Of a stretch of 24,610 bases of DNA, positions 6,948 through 15,593 are shown piece after piece. Position numbers and translations under genes: made by a program. This stretch comes from RSA11 sp965652565 (GTDB lineage: Bacteria; Actinomycetota; Thermoleophilia; Solirubrobacterales; 70-9): contig CBFGWL010000041.1 in the NCBI GenBank assembly GCA_965652565.1, positions 1 through 24,610 on the forward strand, in the 5' to 3' direction. The notes under the pieces were generated by a model. That model was not told the origin of the DNA. It saw nothing but the letters and a program-made list of their open reading frames with translations, and did no database searches. Position 1 is the first letter of the stretch. Each line of letters opens with the position of its first letter.

Positions 6948-7922
6948 ATGCCCGGCACGCCCGACGTGTCGGTGGTGGTCTCCACCTACAACCGCCGCGA
7001 CCGCCTGCCGAATCTGCTCGAGGCGCTGCGCAACCAGACGCTCCCGGGCTCGCGGTTCGAGGTCGTGATCGTCAACAACGCGGCGACCGACGACACCGCC
7101 GAGCTACTCGCTGAGGCCGAGCGCGCCGGCGATCTGCCCCTGCGCGTCGTCACCCGCACGGAGAACGTCGGCCGCGCCCAGGGCCGCGACGACGGCTGGC
7201 GCGCCGCCACGGGTGAGCTGATCGCGTTCACCGACGATGACTGCGAGCCCGCGCCGCGCTGGCTCGAGCGCGGCCTCGAGCTCCACCGCGCCCAGCCCGG
7301 CGCGATCATCCAGGGCCGCACCGAACCGATCCAGCGTGAGCTCGATGCCGTGACCGAGCGCGAACGCCCGTTCACGCGCACCATCCGAGTCACCCAACTC
7401 GATCCGAGCTACCCCACCTGCAACCTGTTCTTCCCGCGCGCGCTGCTGGAGCGCATCGGCGGCTTCGACACGGAGGCGTTCGGCGCGACCCAGGGCGGCG
7501 AGGACTCCGACCTCGCCTGGCGCGCGATCAAGGCCGGCGCCTCCGTGGTCTTCGACACCGAGGCGCTCGTCCACCACGCGGTCAACTACTTGGGGCCGAT
7601 CGACAAGCTCAAGCTCGCCCAGAGCTGGGACCTGGCGGCGATCGCCAGGCACCCGGAGATGCGCCGCGCGCTCTTCTTCCGGGGCCCGTTCTGGAAGCAC
7701 TCGCACTACCTGCTCGCCCGTGCGGCGCTCGCCCTGCTCGTGCCCCGGCGCCTGGCACTCGTGCGCGCCTGGCTCGTCCTCCCCTATCTGCAGCAGCTCA
7801 TGCAGCGGGCGCGTGTGGAGGGCGGCGGCCCCCTGCTCGCGCCCTATTACGTCGTGCACGACCTCGCCGAGATGTACGCCGTGGCGCGGGGCGCGGTGCG
7901 CTATCGCACGCCGCTGATCTAG
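6948..7922 (+). CDS. Family 2 (GT-A) glycosyltransferase
   Basis: The 324-residue product shows VSVVVSTYNRRDRL (7-20), VVIVNNAATDDT (39-50), metal-binding DDD at 96-98 in FTDDDCEP, and GGEDSDLAWRAIKAG with the acidic pair at 185-186. The C-terminal LVPRRLALVRAWLVLPYLQ is hydrophobic and may contact the membrane. It starts 3 bp after the methyltransferase stop. Its own stop overlaps that of the converging GT2-GT4 fusion gene on the palindrome CTAG (7919-7922), leaving no room for a terminator between them. Confidence 0.9.
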   Translation: MPGTPDVSVVVSTYNRRDRLPNLLEALRNQTLPGSRFEVVIVNNAATDDTAELLAEAERAGDLPLRVVTRTENVGRAQGRDDGWRAATGELIAFTDDDCEPAPRWLERGLELHRAQPGAIIQGRTEPIQRELDAVTERERPFTRTIRVTQLDPSYPTCNLFFPRALLERIGGFDTEAFGATQGGEDSDLAWRAIKAGASVVFDTEALVHHAVNYLGPIDKLKLAQSWDLAAIARHPEMRRALFFRGPFWKHSHYLLARAALALLVPRRLALVRAWLVLPYLQQLMQRARVEGGGPLLAPYYVVHDLAEMYAVARGAVRYRTPLI

Positions 7923-9997
7923 ACGACGGCCACGCTCTCGATCAGATCCTCGAGGCGGCGGGCCTGCCGCTGCGTGTCGAAGCGCGTGAGCACGAACTCG
8001 CGGCCGGCGAGGCCCATCGCCGCCCGGCGCTGCGCGGGCAGCGCCAGCAGCTCGACGAGCGCGTTCGCGAGCGCCTCGGGCTCGCCGGGCGGCACCAGCC
8101 TGCCCCACTCCTCACGGACCACCTCGGGCAGGCCCACCTCGTCGCTCGCGACCACCGGCACGCCCATCGCGAGCGCCTCCTTGGCCACGACCGGCATCGC
8201 GTCGCGGTCGCCGTCGCTCGCGATCACGCACGGCACCGCGAACACCGCCGCCTCCTCGAGCAGCGCGCGGACGCCCTCCGAGTCGACGGCGCCGGGCAGC
8301 ACCACCTTGCCGTCCAGCTCGAGTTCGTCGGCGCGCGCCCTGAGGCGCTCGCGCAGCGGCCCGTCGCCGGCGATGACGACGTGGTCGATCGCGTCACCCG
8401 CCAGGGCGGCGGCCTCGACCAGGTACTCGAAGCCCTTCTTCTCCACGAGCCGGCCCACCGCGACCACGGTGCGGCCGCCCGCGTACTCGCGCTCGCGCCG
8501 GAAGCGCTTGCCGTCGACGCCCATGACGACGATCTCGACGCGCGCGCCCGGGGCCTGGTCGCGCAGGACGCGCGCCGTGTATTCGCAGGGCGCGACCGCG
8601 AACTCGGCCGCCTCGAGCTTGCTGCGCAGTGCACGCGGCGTCGCGAAGACCTCATGCCCGTGAGCGGCGACGCTGACCGGGACGCCGGCGATCCGGCCGG
8701 CGCGCAGGGCGTTCACGGAGGCGAGCGCGGCGAAGTGCGCGTGCACATGCCGATCGCGGGCCCGCGCCAATCGCCGCGCCTGTGGCGCCACCGCGCTGAG
8801 CGGCAGCCATTCCTCGGGGTCGAACCGCGCCCGCATGCGACGGTCGGCGAGGACGCGCAGCGGATGGCGCAATACCGCCCACGCCGTGGCGGCCAGGCGC
8901 TCGAGCCGGCTCTCGTCCTCCAGGTAGCGCACGTCGAGGCCGCGCGTCCGGCCCAGCACCGGGCGCTGCGGGCGGGCGATCGCCTCGACGCGCACGCGCC
9001 AGCCGAGGGCGCGCAGCGCGTCGATCTCGCTCGCGATGAAGGTCTCCGAAGGGACCGGGAAGCGGTCGGTCGCGACGACGAGCCGGCGCTCCCGCGGGGC
9101 CTCGGTCACATCGAGGCGCGAGCGAGCGCGGTTGGAGACGAGCGCGCCCCCGATCTGCGCGACCGCAGCCAGAGCGTCGATCAGCTTGAGCGCCGCCCGC
9201 CGCGGCCGTCCGGTCACCAGAAAGCCGGGCGCGCCCGCGAGCGCGCGGCCGAGCTCCCGCCAGGGCTGGGGGGCCGGCGCGTCTGGGCGACGGCGGCGCT
9301 GCCAGGCGTTGCCGGCCGCATAGCGGCCCATCTGACGCGCGATCGCGCGCAGGCTCTCGCGATGAATGTGCTCGACCGTCGCAGCGGGTCGGTATTCGAG
9401 GCGCCAGCCGGCCTCGGCTGCGCGCCAGCAGAAATCGAGGTCGCCGCCCGAGCGGATCCCCTCGAAGAAGCCGCCCACGTCGGCCCACGCCGCGCGGCGC
9501 ACCATGAGGTTCGCGGTCGCGGCGGCCGGCAGCGCCCACTCCGCGCTCCGCTTCTGACTGAGGATCTCCCGGGTCACCGTCCACTCGAGCAGCAGACCGC
9601 GCTGATGGACCTCCGGCTCGATGGCGCCCGCGAGCAGACCGACGTCGTCGGCAGGGGGGTCGGCGAGGAGGTACAGGTCGATCAGATCGCGCGGCGGCAC
9701 GCAGTCCGCGTCGATGAAGAGGATCCATTCGCCGAGCGCGCGCTCGGCGCCCACGTTGCGGGCGTGGTAGGAGGAGGCCTCGAGTGGCGCCCGCACGACC
9801 TTCACGCCGTCGTCGGCGGCGGGCACCACGCCCTGCGCCGTGTTGTCGACGAGGATGAGCTCGTCGTCGGGCCCGGTCGCGATCCGCGCCAGGCGCTCGC
9901 GGGCAAGCCGCCCGGCCTCCGCGTCGCCCGCGAACGGCATCACCACGCTCACCCGCGGCCGCAACCGGCGCTCACCTCCTTCCCCATGAGCGATCAT
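7919..9997 (-). CDS. Bifunctional GT2-GT4 glycosyltransferase fusion
   Basis: The 692-residue protein joins two complete glycosyltransferases. Residues about 14-240 are a GT2 domain: VSVVMPFAG (16-24), LILVDNTAQG, metal-binding DAD at 96-98, GGDLDFCWRAAEAG (184-197). Residues about 305-690 are a GT-B/GT4 domain: VVATDRFPVPSETF (307-320), HVHAHFAALAS (417-427), VVAVGRLVEKKGFEYL (511-526), and a D-x7-E version of the nucleotide-sugar motif (D599...E607 in DAMPVVAKEALAMG). The GT4 N-terminus is like exopolysaccharide enzymes that begin with P-SETFI. The linker is about 60 residues. Two successive sugar additions by one protein are likely. ATG 9997 is supported by TACAGT 9 nt upstream. It is divergent from the ligase gene. 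Confidence 0.9.
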   Translation of the reverse strand: MIAHGEGGERRLRPRVSVVMPFAGDAEAGRLARERLARIATGPDDELILVDNTAQGVVPAADDGVKVVRAPLEASSYHARNVGAERALGEWILFIDADCVPPRDLIDLYLLADPPADDVGLLAGAIEPEVHQRGLLLEWTVTREILSQKRSAEWALPAAATANLMVRRAAWADVGGFFEGIRSGGDLDFCWRAAEAGWRLEYRPAATVEHIHRESLRAIARQMGRYAAGNAWQRRRRPDAPAPQPWRELGRALAGAPGFLVTGRPRRAALKLIDALAAVAQIGGALVSNRARSRLDVTEAPRERRLVVATDRFPVPSETFIASEIDALRALGWRVRVEAIARPQRPVLGRTRGLDVRYLEDESRLERLAATAWAVLRHPLRVLADRRMRARFDPEEWLPLSAVAPQARRLARARDRHVHAHFAALASVNALRAGRIAGVPVSVAAHGHEVFATPRALRSKLEAAEFAVAPCEYTARVLRDQAPGARVEIVVMGVDGKRFRREREYAGGRTVVAVGRLVEKKGFEYLVEAAALAGDAIDHVVIAGDGPLRERLRARADELELDGKVVLPGAVDSEGVRALLEEAAVFAVPCVIASDGDRDAMPVVAKEALAMGVPVVASDEVGLPEVVREEWGRLVPPGEPEALANALVELLALPAQRRAAMGLAGREFVLTRFDTQRQARRLEDLIESVAVV

Positions 9998-10006
9998 TCC
10001 CGCCGA

Positions 10007-10012
10007 ACTGTA
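10007..10012 (-). promoter_or_regulatory. Putative -10 box for a leaderless GT2-GT4 gene
   Basis: TACAGT (minus strand) ends 9 nt before ATG 9997, in the 55-bp divergent gap shared with the ligase gene. No clear -35 element is seen. Confidence 0.45.
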
Positions 10013-10052
10013 TGGCGGGGCGGCCGGCCGGCGCCCCGATTCGAGGAGCCCG

Positions 10053-11774
10053 ATGAGGACAGCCACGCATCGTCTGGAGGCGCTGCTGCGCCTGCGCTAC
10101 GCGCTCGATCGCTTCGCGATCTTCGCGGCGACGGCTGCCTTCACGGTGGTCGCGTTCGCGGCGTACGGGGGAGATCTCGAGCTGCCCGGCGGGAGCTTCC
10201 TGCTCGTGCTCTATCCGCTCGCGCTCGTGGCGGCCGATCAGCTGCGACCGGCGAGCTCGGTGGCGCGTGAGCTGCGCATCGCCGCGGTCTGGTCGGGGAT
10301 CGTGCTCGGCGCATTCTGGATCACGCCGGTTCTGCTCGAGTTCCCGATCATCATGGCCGGGGCGCCCTTCGCGCTGATCGGCTCGCTGCTCGTGGCCAAG
10401 CTGCCGGCCGCCGCGACCGTCGTGACGGTGTTCCTCACCGCGATCCTGGGGACGTTCCAAGCGTTCATCGGCATCCCGCTGAGCCCGGCCATCGACGCGG
10501 GGCTCGCCGCCCTCTGGATCGTGCTGCTCGGCCGCGTGATCATCGGGCGCCCCTACCACTTCCAGATCTGGCCGGCCGTGCTCGGCGCCGGCCTCTACGT
10601 CCTGATCACGCTCCTCGACTTCGCGGTCGCCGATGACTTCGGCGTCGCCTGGTACGGCTTCCGAACCACGATCTGGTACATGCTCGCGTTCGTAGTCCTC
10701 GCCTACGCGGGCTTCTCGCGCGAGACCTATCGGCGCATCGCGCTCGGTTTCGTCCTCGTCACCGTCGTCGTCGCCGCCTACGCGGTCTTCCGATGGATCG
10801 TCGGTCCGGCCGGCGCCGAGCGCACGCTGGCGATGTTCAGCGGCGGCGGCATCAACATCGACCCGATCGACAAGCACCTCAAGGTGGTCGGCTCGTTCCT
10901 CACCGGCCACCAGCTCGCCTTCTGGTCGGCGTTCATGGCCCCCTTCTGCGCCGCGTTCGCGCTCTGGGCCACCGGCTGGCGCCGGGCGCTCGCCCTCGCC
11001 GCGGTGGGCCTGTGCATCCTCGCGACGATCGCGTCCGAGGCCCGCGGCCCGCTCGTCGGCTTCGTGGTCGGCCTCGCGCTGGTGCTCGCGCTCTACCAGT
11101 TCTCGCGCGCGTATCCGGGCGTGAAAGCGTTGATCGTCGTCCTGGTCATCCTCGGGGTCGGGGGCCTGAGCGCCGGGATCTTCGCGCTCGGCGAAACCGA
11201 CCCGGACCGCCTCGAGCGCTACGCGCGCATCCTCACCCCCACCGAGGACCCGACGTTCATCCAGCGCGAGCTCAAGTGGGAGCAGATCCTCGGCGCGATC
11301 GACGACGAGCCGCTCGGCCACGGGCTGGGCACTGGCAGCTCGCAGGGTTCGATGAGCGGCCGGTTCCTGCAGGCCTCGGCCATCAACATCGACAACAGCT
11401 ACCTCAAGATCGCCTACGAGCAGGGCGTGATCGTGATGGCGCTGTTCGTCGCCGCCATGCTCGGCCTGCTCGCGAGCCTCGCGGTGGCGAGCCTGCGCAC
11501 CCGGCGGCGCGAGGCGGCCGCGATGGGCTTCGGCGCCTGCGGAGCCCTCGCCTCGATGCTCGTCTCGTTCTACACCGGGCTCTACATCGAGGCCGCGCCA
11601 GTGCTCGCGGGATGGTTCATCGTCGGCCTCGGCCTCGCCTACTTCGTCGCCCGGTCGGACGAGGAGATCGCCTACGAGCAGGAGGCCCGCGCGGCCGAGC
11701 TGCGCGCCCGCCGGGCCGCGATCGAGGAGGAGCGCGAGCGCCGCGAGGGCCTCGCCACGACGCCGGCGGCCTGA
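10053..11774 (+). CDS. O-antigen ligase/polymerase family membrane protein (Wzy_C)
   Basis: The 573-residue protein has about 12 membrane segments. A large periplasm-side loop follows ARILTPTEDPTFIQRELKW and contains GHGLGTGSS and NIDNSYLKIAYEQG (about 445-458), the layout of the Wzy_C domain. The usual HN of the ligase signature is DN here. The protein ends in a charged, coiled-coil-like cytoplasmic helix (about 535-570, rich in E, R and A). It should join lipid-linked repeats to a growing chain or to an acceptor; polymerase versus ligase cannot be decided. ATG 10053 has the Shine-Dalgarno GAGGAG about 4 nt upstream. The next GT2 begins 8 bp after the stop. Confidence 0.85.
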   Translation: MRTATHRLEALLRLRYALDRFAIFAATAAFTVVAFAAYGGDLELPGGSFLLVLYPLALVAADQLRPASSVARELRIAAVWSGIVLGAFWITPVLLEFPIIMAGAPFALIGSLLVAKLPAAATVVTVFLTAILGTFQAFIGIPLSPAIDAGLAALWIVLLGRVIIGRPYHFQIWPAVLGAGLYVLITLLDFAVADDFGVAWYGFRTTIWYMLAFVVLAYAGFSRETYRRIALGFVLVTVVVAAYAVFRWIVGPAGAERTLAMFSGGGINIDPIDKHLKVVGSFLTGHQLAFWSAFMAPFCAAFALWATGWRRALALAAVGLCILATIASEARGPLVGFVVGLALVLALYQFSRAYPGVKALIVVLVILGVGGLSAGIFALGETDPDRLERYARILTPTEDPTFIQRELKWEQILGAIDDEPLGHGLGTGSSQGSMSGRFLQASAINIDNSYLKIAYEQGVIVMALFVAAMLGLLASLAVASLRTRRREAAAMGFGACGALASMLVSFYTGLYIEAAPVLAGWFIVGLGLAYFVARSDEEIAYEQEARAAELRARRAAIEEERERREGLATTPAA

Positions 11775-11782
11775 GGTTGGCG

Positions 11783-12799
11783 ATGCCCCCCGCACCGGAC
11801 GGGACGCCGTCGCCGGAGCTCGCCGTGGTCATCCCGACCCGCGATCGCCGGGACGTCCTCACGGAGACGCTGGGCCGCCTCGCCCGCTACGCGGCCGGGG
11901 AGCCGATCGAGGTGGTCGTCGTGGACGACGGCTCGGCCGACGGCTCCGCGGAGGCCGCCGAGGCGTTCGCGAGGGGCGCACCCTGGCCGGTCACCGTCCT
12001 GCGCCAGGGAGGGGCGGGGCCCGCGACGGCGCGCAACGCCGGCGTGCGCGCGGCAAGCGCTCCGGCGTGCCTGTTCATCGGCGACGACTCCCTGCCCACC
12101 GCCGGGCTGATCGCTGCGCACGTGCGCTTCCACCGCCAGCGCCCCGCCCCTGAAGAGGCCGCCCTCGGGCTCGTGCAACCCGCGCCGCCGCTCGACCGCT
12201 CCCCGCTCATCCGCTGGCTGCACGAGGAGGGCGCGCAGTTCGGGTACGCCCACCTGGCGTCCGAACGGCCGGTGCCGCCGGAGAACTTCTGGACCTCGAA
12301 CATCTCCGTCAAGCGTGAGCTGCTTGTGGACGCGGGCGGCTTCGACGAGGGCTTTCCGGCCGCCGCGTGCGAGGACGCGGAGCTGGGCCTGCGCCTCGCG
12401 CGCGAACACGGCCTGCGGCTGCGCTATCTGCCCGAAGCGCTCGCGCTGCACTTCCACCCCACCGACCTCGCGCGCACGCTCGATCGCATGCGCGCGATCG
12501 GCGTCAGCTACCGGCGGCTGCGCGAGCTCGCCCCCGAGATGCCCGAGCCGAGCCGCCCGGCGCTCCGGCACCGCGCCAAGGCGCTCGCCCTGACGGCCGC
12601 CCTTGCCGCGCGGCGTACGCCCCGCACCCGCGCCGCGAGCTGGCGGTTCCTCTGCGACGAGGCCCTGCGGGAGGCCTATTGGGACGCGGGACCCCAAAGC
12701 GGCCCGCCGCGCGTCGGCCGCGCGCTCGCCCGCCGCGCCCAGCGCGACCCTCTCGCGTCGCCGCCGGCAGCCGCCGCGCCGGCGCCCGCCGCGGGCTGA
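11783..12799 (+). CDS. Family 2 (GT-A) glycosyltransferase
   Basis: The 338-residue product has LAVVIPTRDRRDVL (13-26), VVVVDDGSADGS (44-55), a metal-binding GDD in FIGDDSLP (about 100-102), and CEDAELGLRLAREHG with the acidic pair at 197-198. The tail from about 325 is Ala/Pro low-complexity. ATG 11783 has GAGG 6 nt upstream, overlapping the ligase stop, so it is cotranscribed with the ligase and probably translated from its own site. It ends 4 bp before the stop of the converging GT2. Confidence 0.88.
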   Translation: MPPAPDGTPSPELAVVIPTRDRRDVLTETLGRLARYAAGEPIEVVVVDDGSADGSAEAAEAFARGAPWPVTVLRQGGAGPATARNAGVRAASAPACLFIGDDSLPTAGLIAAHVRFHRQRPAPEEAALGLVQPAPPLDRSPLIRWLHEEGAQFGYAHLASERPVPPENFWTSNISVKRELLVDAGGFDEGFPAAACEDAELGLRLAREHGLRLRYLPEALALHFHPTDLARTLDRMRAIGVSYRRLRELAPEMPEPSRPALRHRAKALALTAALAARRTPRTRAASWRFLCDEALREAYWDAGPQSGPPRVGRALARRAQRDPLASPPAAAAPAPAAG

Positions 12800-12803
12800 A
12801 CGC

Positions 12804-13742
12804 CTACGCCGCCGGGTCGGCGCCGCCCGGTACGGGCACGGGCCGCAGCGAGCGGCGCGCGACGTCCCACAGGGCAGCGGCGCGCTCGCGGTCGCGCGGG
12901 GCCCACGCCGCCGCGCGCAGCGCCGCCAGCAGCCCCGCCAGGCCGCGGATCAGCAGCTGCTCCCAACGGGGGCGGTGCTTGGCGAAGTAGCGGAAGACGC
13001 CCGTGTACCAGCTGCGCACGCGCTGCGGGCTCGCCCAGGAGGCGAACGTCGCCCCGCCCACGTGCTCGAACGGCGCGTCGTGCACGTAGGCGATCCGGCC
13101 GCGATCCCACAGCCGCCGGCAGAGATCGACGTCCTCGTACCAGTAGAAGAACCCCTCGTCGAAGCCGCCGACCGCGTCGAAGTCGGCGCGCCGCACGGCG
13201 AGGCAAGAGCCGGGCGGCTGATCGACGTCCTGGGTGCGCTCGTAATCGAGGTCGAGCCCGAGCGCGCGACGGGAGAGCGGGTTGGACGGCCAAGTGCGCT
13301 CCAGTCCGAGCATCTGAGCGATCTGCGAGCCGGCCCGCGGGAAGGCGCGCACGGCGTGGCCGACCTGGACGCGATCGGTCCCGGGATCGACCACCCGCCC
13401 CCCGGCTGCGACGTGGCCGGGACTGGACTCGAGGAACTCGACGAGCCGCGCGATCGAGCCCGGGCGCACCACGATGTCGCTGTTCAGGATCAGCACGAAC
13501 TCGCCGTCCCCGCGTTCCGCTCCCTGGTTGCACGCCCGGCCGTAGGCGGCGTTGTGGTCGTTGCGGATCACGGTCACGCCCTCGATGCGCTCGAGCTCCT
13601 CCGCGGTCCCGTCCGTGGAGGCGTTGTCGACCACGAAGCAGCGGATGCGATGCGCCCCGTCCTCCGCCAGGGCCGAGCGCACGCAGCGCGCGGTCATCTC
13701 GCGGGTGTCGCGGGTGACGATGACGACGTCGACGGCGGCCAT
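12804..13742 (-). CDS. Family 2 glycosyltransferase, rhamnosyltransferase-like
   Basis: The 312-residue enzyme has VDVVIVTRDTREM (4-16), CFVVDNASTDGT (35-46), NDHNAAYGRACNQG (61-74), the NSD metal site at 87-89 and the YEDVDLCRRL motif with the acidic pair at 203-204. DNASTDG with N(S/P)D and F-Y-EDVDLC is the pattern of the GT2 branch with WbbL-type rhamnosyltransferases, but donor identity is not proven. It is the last gene of the kinase-GT2-GT2-GT2 run and begins 31 bp after the previous stop. TAGCCT ends 9 nt before its ATG, so it may also have its own promoter. Confidence 0.88.
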   Translation of the reverse strand: MAAVDVVIVTRDTREMTARCVRSALAEDGAHRIRCFVVDNASTDGTAEELERIEGVTVIRNDHNAAYGRACNQGAERGDGEFVLILNSDIVVRPGSIARLVEFLESSPGHVAAGGRVVDPGTDRVQVGHAVRAFPRAGSQIAQMLGLERTWPSNPLSRRALGLDLDYERTQDVDQPPGSCLAVRRADFDAVGGFDEGFFYWYEDVDLCRRLWDRGRIAYVHDAPFEHVGGATFASWASPQRVRSWYTGVFRYFAKHRPRWEQLLIRGLAGLLAALRAAAWAPRDRERAAALWDVARRSLRPVPVPGGADPAA

Positions 13743-13751
13743 GGACGCGCG

Positions 13752-13757
13752 AGGCTA
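13752..13757 (-). promoter_or_regulatory. Putative -10 box for the last GT2 gene
   Basis: TAGCCT (minus strand) ends 9 nt before ATG 13742, inside the 31-bp gap after the preceding GT2. It suggests an internal leaderless start within the operon. Confidence 0.35.
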
Positions 13758-13773
13758 CCCGGGCCCGGCCGTC

Positions 13774-14727
13774 TCAGCGCCGCCTCGCGAGACGCCGTCC
13801 GAGCGCCTCGCGCCACCGGAGCTCGAGCAACGGCAGGTCGGCGACGCGCGGGTCGCCGGGCGGGCGCCGCTCCCCCCGCACGTCGCGCCGCAGGCGCAGG
13901 CGCCCGCGCAGCGAGCCGAGATCGCGATCGATGACCGCTTTGCCGGCGTACACGATCGCGTCCGTGGCGAGCGCGCGGGCGCGCTCACCGGCCGTCAGGC
14001 TGCGCCCGTATCGCCAGTGCAGATAGCCCCGCGCGTAGCCCAGCAGTTCGTTCTTCGCCGCACTGCGCGCCCCGAGCGTCGCGGAGTGGTGGTGCCACAC
14101 GAACGCGTCCGGCGCGACCGCGCACGACATGCCGGCGAGCCGCATGCGGAGCGCGAGCTCCACGTCCTCGAGGTAGGCGAAGAGCCGCTCGTCGAAGCCC
14201 CCGACCGCCGCGAAGGCCTGGCGCGCGTAACCGCCGGCGCCGCCGCTCGGGCCGAGCGGCTCCACCCGGAGCTCGCCGAGCGTCTCGAAGGCGGCGCCGT
14301 GCGCCGCGTCGTAGGGGTTGAGGCTGCGATCGAGCTGCACCCCGAGCGACTCGACCTCGCCGCTGGGCGCGCGCAAGCACGCGGCCACCATCTCGGCGCC
14401 GGACTCGGCGAACGCCGTGGCGATGCGCTCCACGAACCGTTCGTCGGCCACCGCGTCGTTGTTGATGAAGACGAGCAGGTCGGCGTCGCTCTCGCGCGCG
14501 CCGCGGTTGAGCGCCGCGCCGAACCCGTAGTTGCGCTCGAGAGCTACGACCCTCACCTCCGGGTAGTCGCGGGCGAGCACCTCCCGGGAGCCGTCCGTCG
14601 ACGCGTTGTCGACCACGCACACGGCGGCCGGCGCGCTCTGCCGCCGGAGCGAGTCGAGGGTGGCGCGCAGGCTGTCGATGCGGCTGTGGTGAGGGATCAG
14701 GACCTCGACCGACGGCGCGGCGCTCAC
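13774..14727 (-). CDS. Family 2 glycosyltransferase, rhamnosyltransferase-like
   Basis: The 317-residue product shows VEVLIPHHSRIDSL (7-20), CVVDNASTDGS (37-47), ERNYGFGAALNRG (64-76), an NND metal site at about 89-91 and YLEDVELALRM with the acidic pair at 187-188. The C-terminal 60 residues are Arg-rich and may bind phospholipid headgroups (inference). It starts at GTG 14727, which overlaps the stop of the preceding GT2 by 4 bases (GTGA), a sign of translational coupling. It belongs to the same GT2 branch as its two neighbours; the three may have arisen by duplication. Confidence 0.88.
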   Translation of the reverse strand: MSAAPSVEVLIPHHSRIDSLRATLDSLRRQSAPAAVCVVDNASTDGSREVLARDYPEVRVVALERNYGFGAALNRGARESDADLLVFINNDAVADERFVERIATAFAESGAEMVAACLRAPSGEVESLGVQLDRSLNPYDAAHGAAFETLGELRVEPLGPSGGAGGYARQAFAAVGGFDERLFAYLEDVELALRMRLAGMSCAVAPDAFVWHHHSATLGARSAAKNELLGYARGYLHWRYGRSLTAGERARALATDAIVYAGKAVIDRDLGSLRGRLRLRRDVRGERRPPGDPRVADLPLLELRWREALGRRLARRR

Positions 14728-15593
14728 CGCCGTCCACCGCCCCAGAGCATGCGCGGCTCACGCGAGAAGAACCGCGCCAGGCTCGCGATGTGCTGGCGCC
14801 GCGCCCACGAGCTCACCACGTTCGCCGACGGGTCGCTGCTCGCGCGGGCGTAGTCGTGGACCGCCGTCACCGCGGGCTCGAGCCAGACCTCCCACCCGGC
14901 CCGGGCGAGCCGGCGGCAGTAGTCGGCGTCCTCCATGTAGAGGAAGAAGCGCTCGTCCCAGCCCCCGAGCTCGTCGAACGGCCCGCGGCGGAGCAGCATC
15001 GCCGCCCCGATTACCCAATCCACGACGGCCGCCGCCGGCGAGTGCGACGGGGCGAGGTAGTGCGCGTAACTGCGCCGCAGCGGCCTGACGCCGCTCAGGC
15101 GGGACATGCTCCCGAGCATCGCGGCGACCGTGGGAAAGCGCCGGGCGGAGACCTGCGGCTCGCCGTCGCGGCCGACCAGCCGGGGCGCGACCAGGCCGGC
15201 GCGCGGATGGACGGCGAGGAATTCGCGCAGGGCGGCGACCGCCTCGGGGCCGGGGGGCTCGACGTCGGGGTTCAACAGGAGGACGTCGCGGCCCGGCATC
15301 GCGGCCGCAGCCGCGTTCACGCCGGCGGCATAGCCGCGATTGCGGGGCGAGGCAATCAGTTCGAGGTTCGGCCCGCCGAGCTCCCGGGCCACGTCGGCGC
15401 TCCCGTCGAGCGAGGCATTGTCGACGACCACGAGGGGCGCCTCGAGGGCCTGCGCCAGCCGCGCGAGGCCGCCGAGGTTGCGCCGCAGATCCTCGGCGGA
15501 GTTGTAGGCGACCACGGCGATCCCGGGGCTCGCCCCGGGCGCGCCGGGATCAGTACCCGTAGTAGCCGTAGTAGGCGTCGGACTTCCTCGCAC
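14724..15593 (-). CDS. Family 2 glycosyltransferase, rhamnosyltransferase-like
   Basis: The product (289 residues from GTG 15593) has IAVVAYNSAEDL (25-36), LVVVDNASLDGS (54-65), SPRNRGYAAGVNAAA (82-96), the NPD metal site at 108-110 and YMEDADYCRRLARAG with the acidic pair at 221-222. The start is uncertain: the frame also opens at TTG 15602, and the first 22 residues are Thr/Pro/Gly-rich and outside the domain. Whichever start is used, it lies inside the last 14-18 codons of the tyrosine-kinase gene, so the two genes overlap by about 44 bp. Its 3' end overlaps the next GT2 by 4 bp. Confidence 0.85.
   Translation of the reverse strand: MRGSPTPTTATTGTDPGAPGASPGIAVVAYNSAEDLRRNLGGLARLAQALEAPLVVVDNASLDGSADVARELGGPNLELIASPRNRGYAAGVNAAAAAMPGRDVLLLNPDVEPPGPEAVAALREFLAVHPRAGLVAPRLVGRDGEPQVSARRFPTVAAMLGSMSRLSGVRPLRRSYAHYLAPSHSPAAAVVDWVIGAAMLLRRGPFDELGGWDERFFLYMEDADYCRRLARAGWEVWLEPAVTAVHDYARASSDPSANVVSSWARRQHIASLARFFSREPRMLWGGGRR

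Noticed and set aside
8381..10270. A 629-residue plus-strand frame opposite the GT2-GT4 fusion
   Set aside because: No domain or sensible composition; it is antisense to a clearly conserved two-domain enzyme.
9972..11795. A 607-residue minus-strand frame opposite the ligase
   Set aside because: Composition is Asp/Glu/Arg/His-rich, as expected for the complement of a hydrophobic GC-rich gene.
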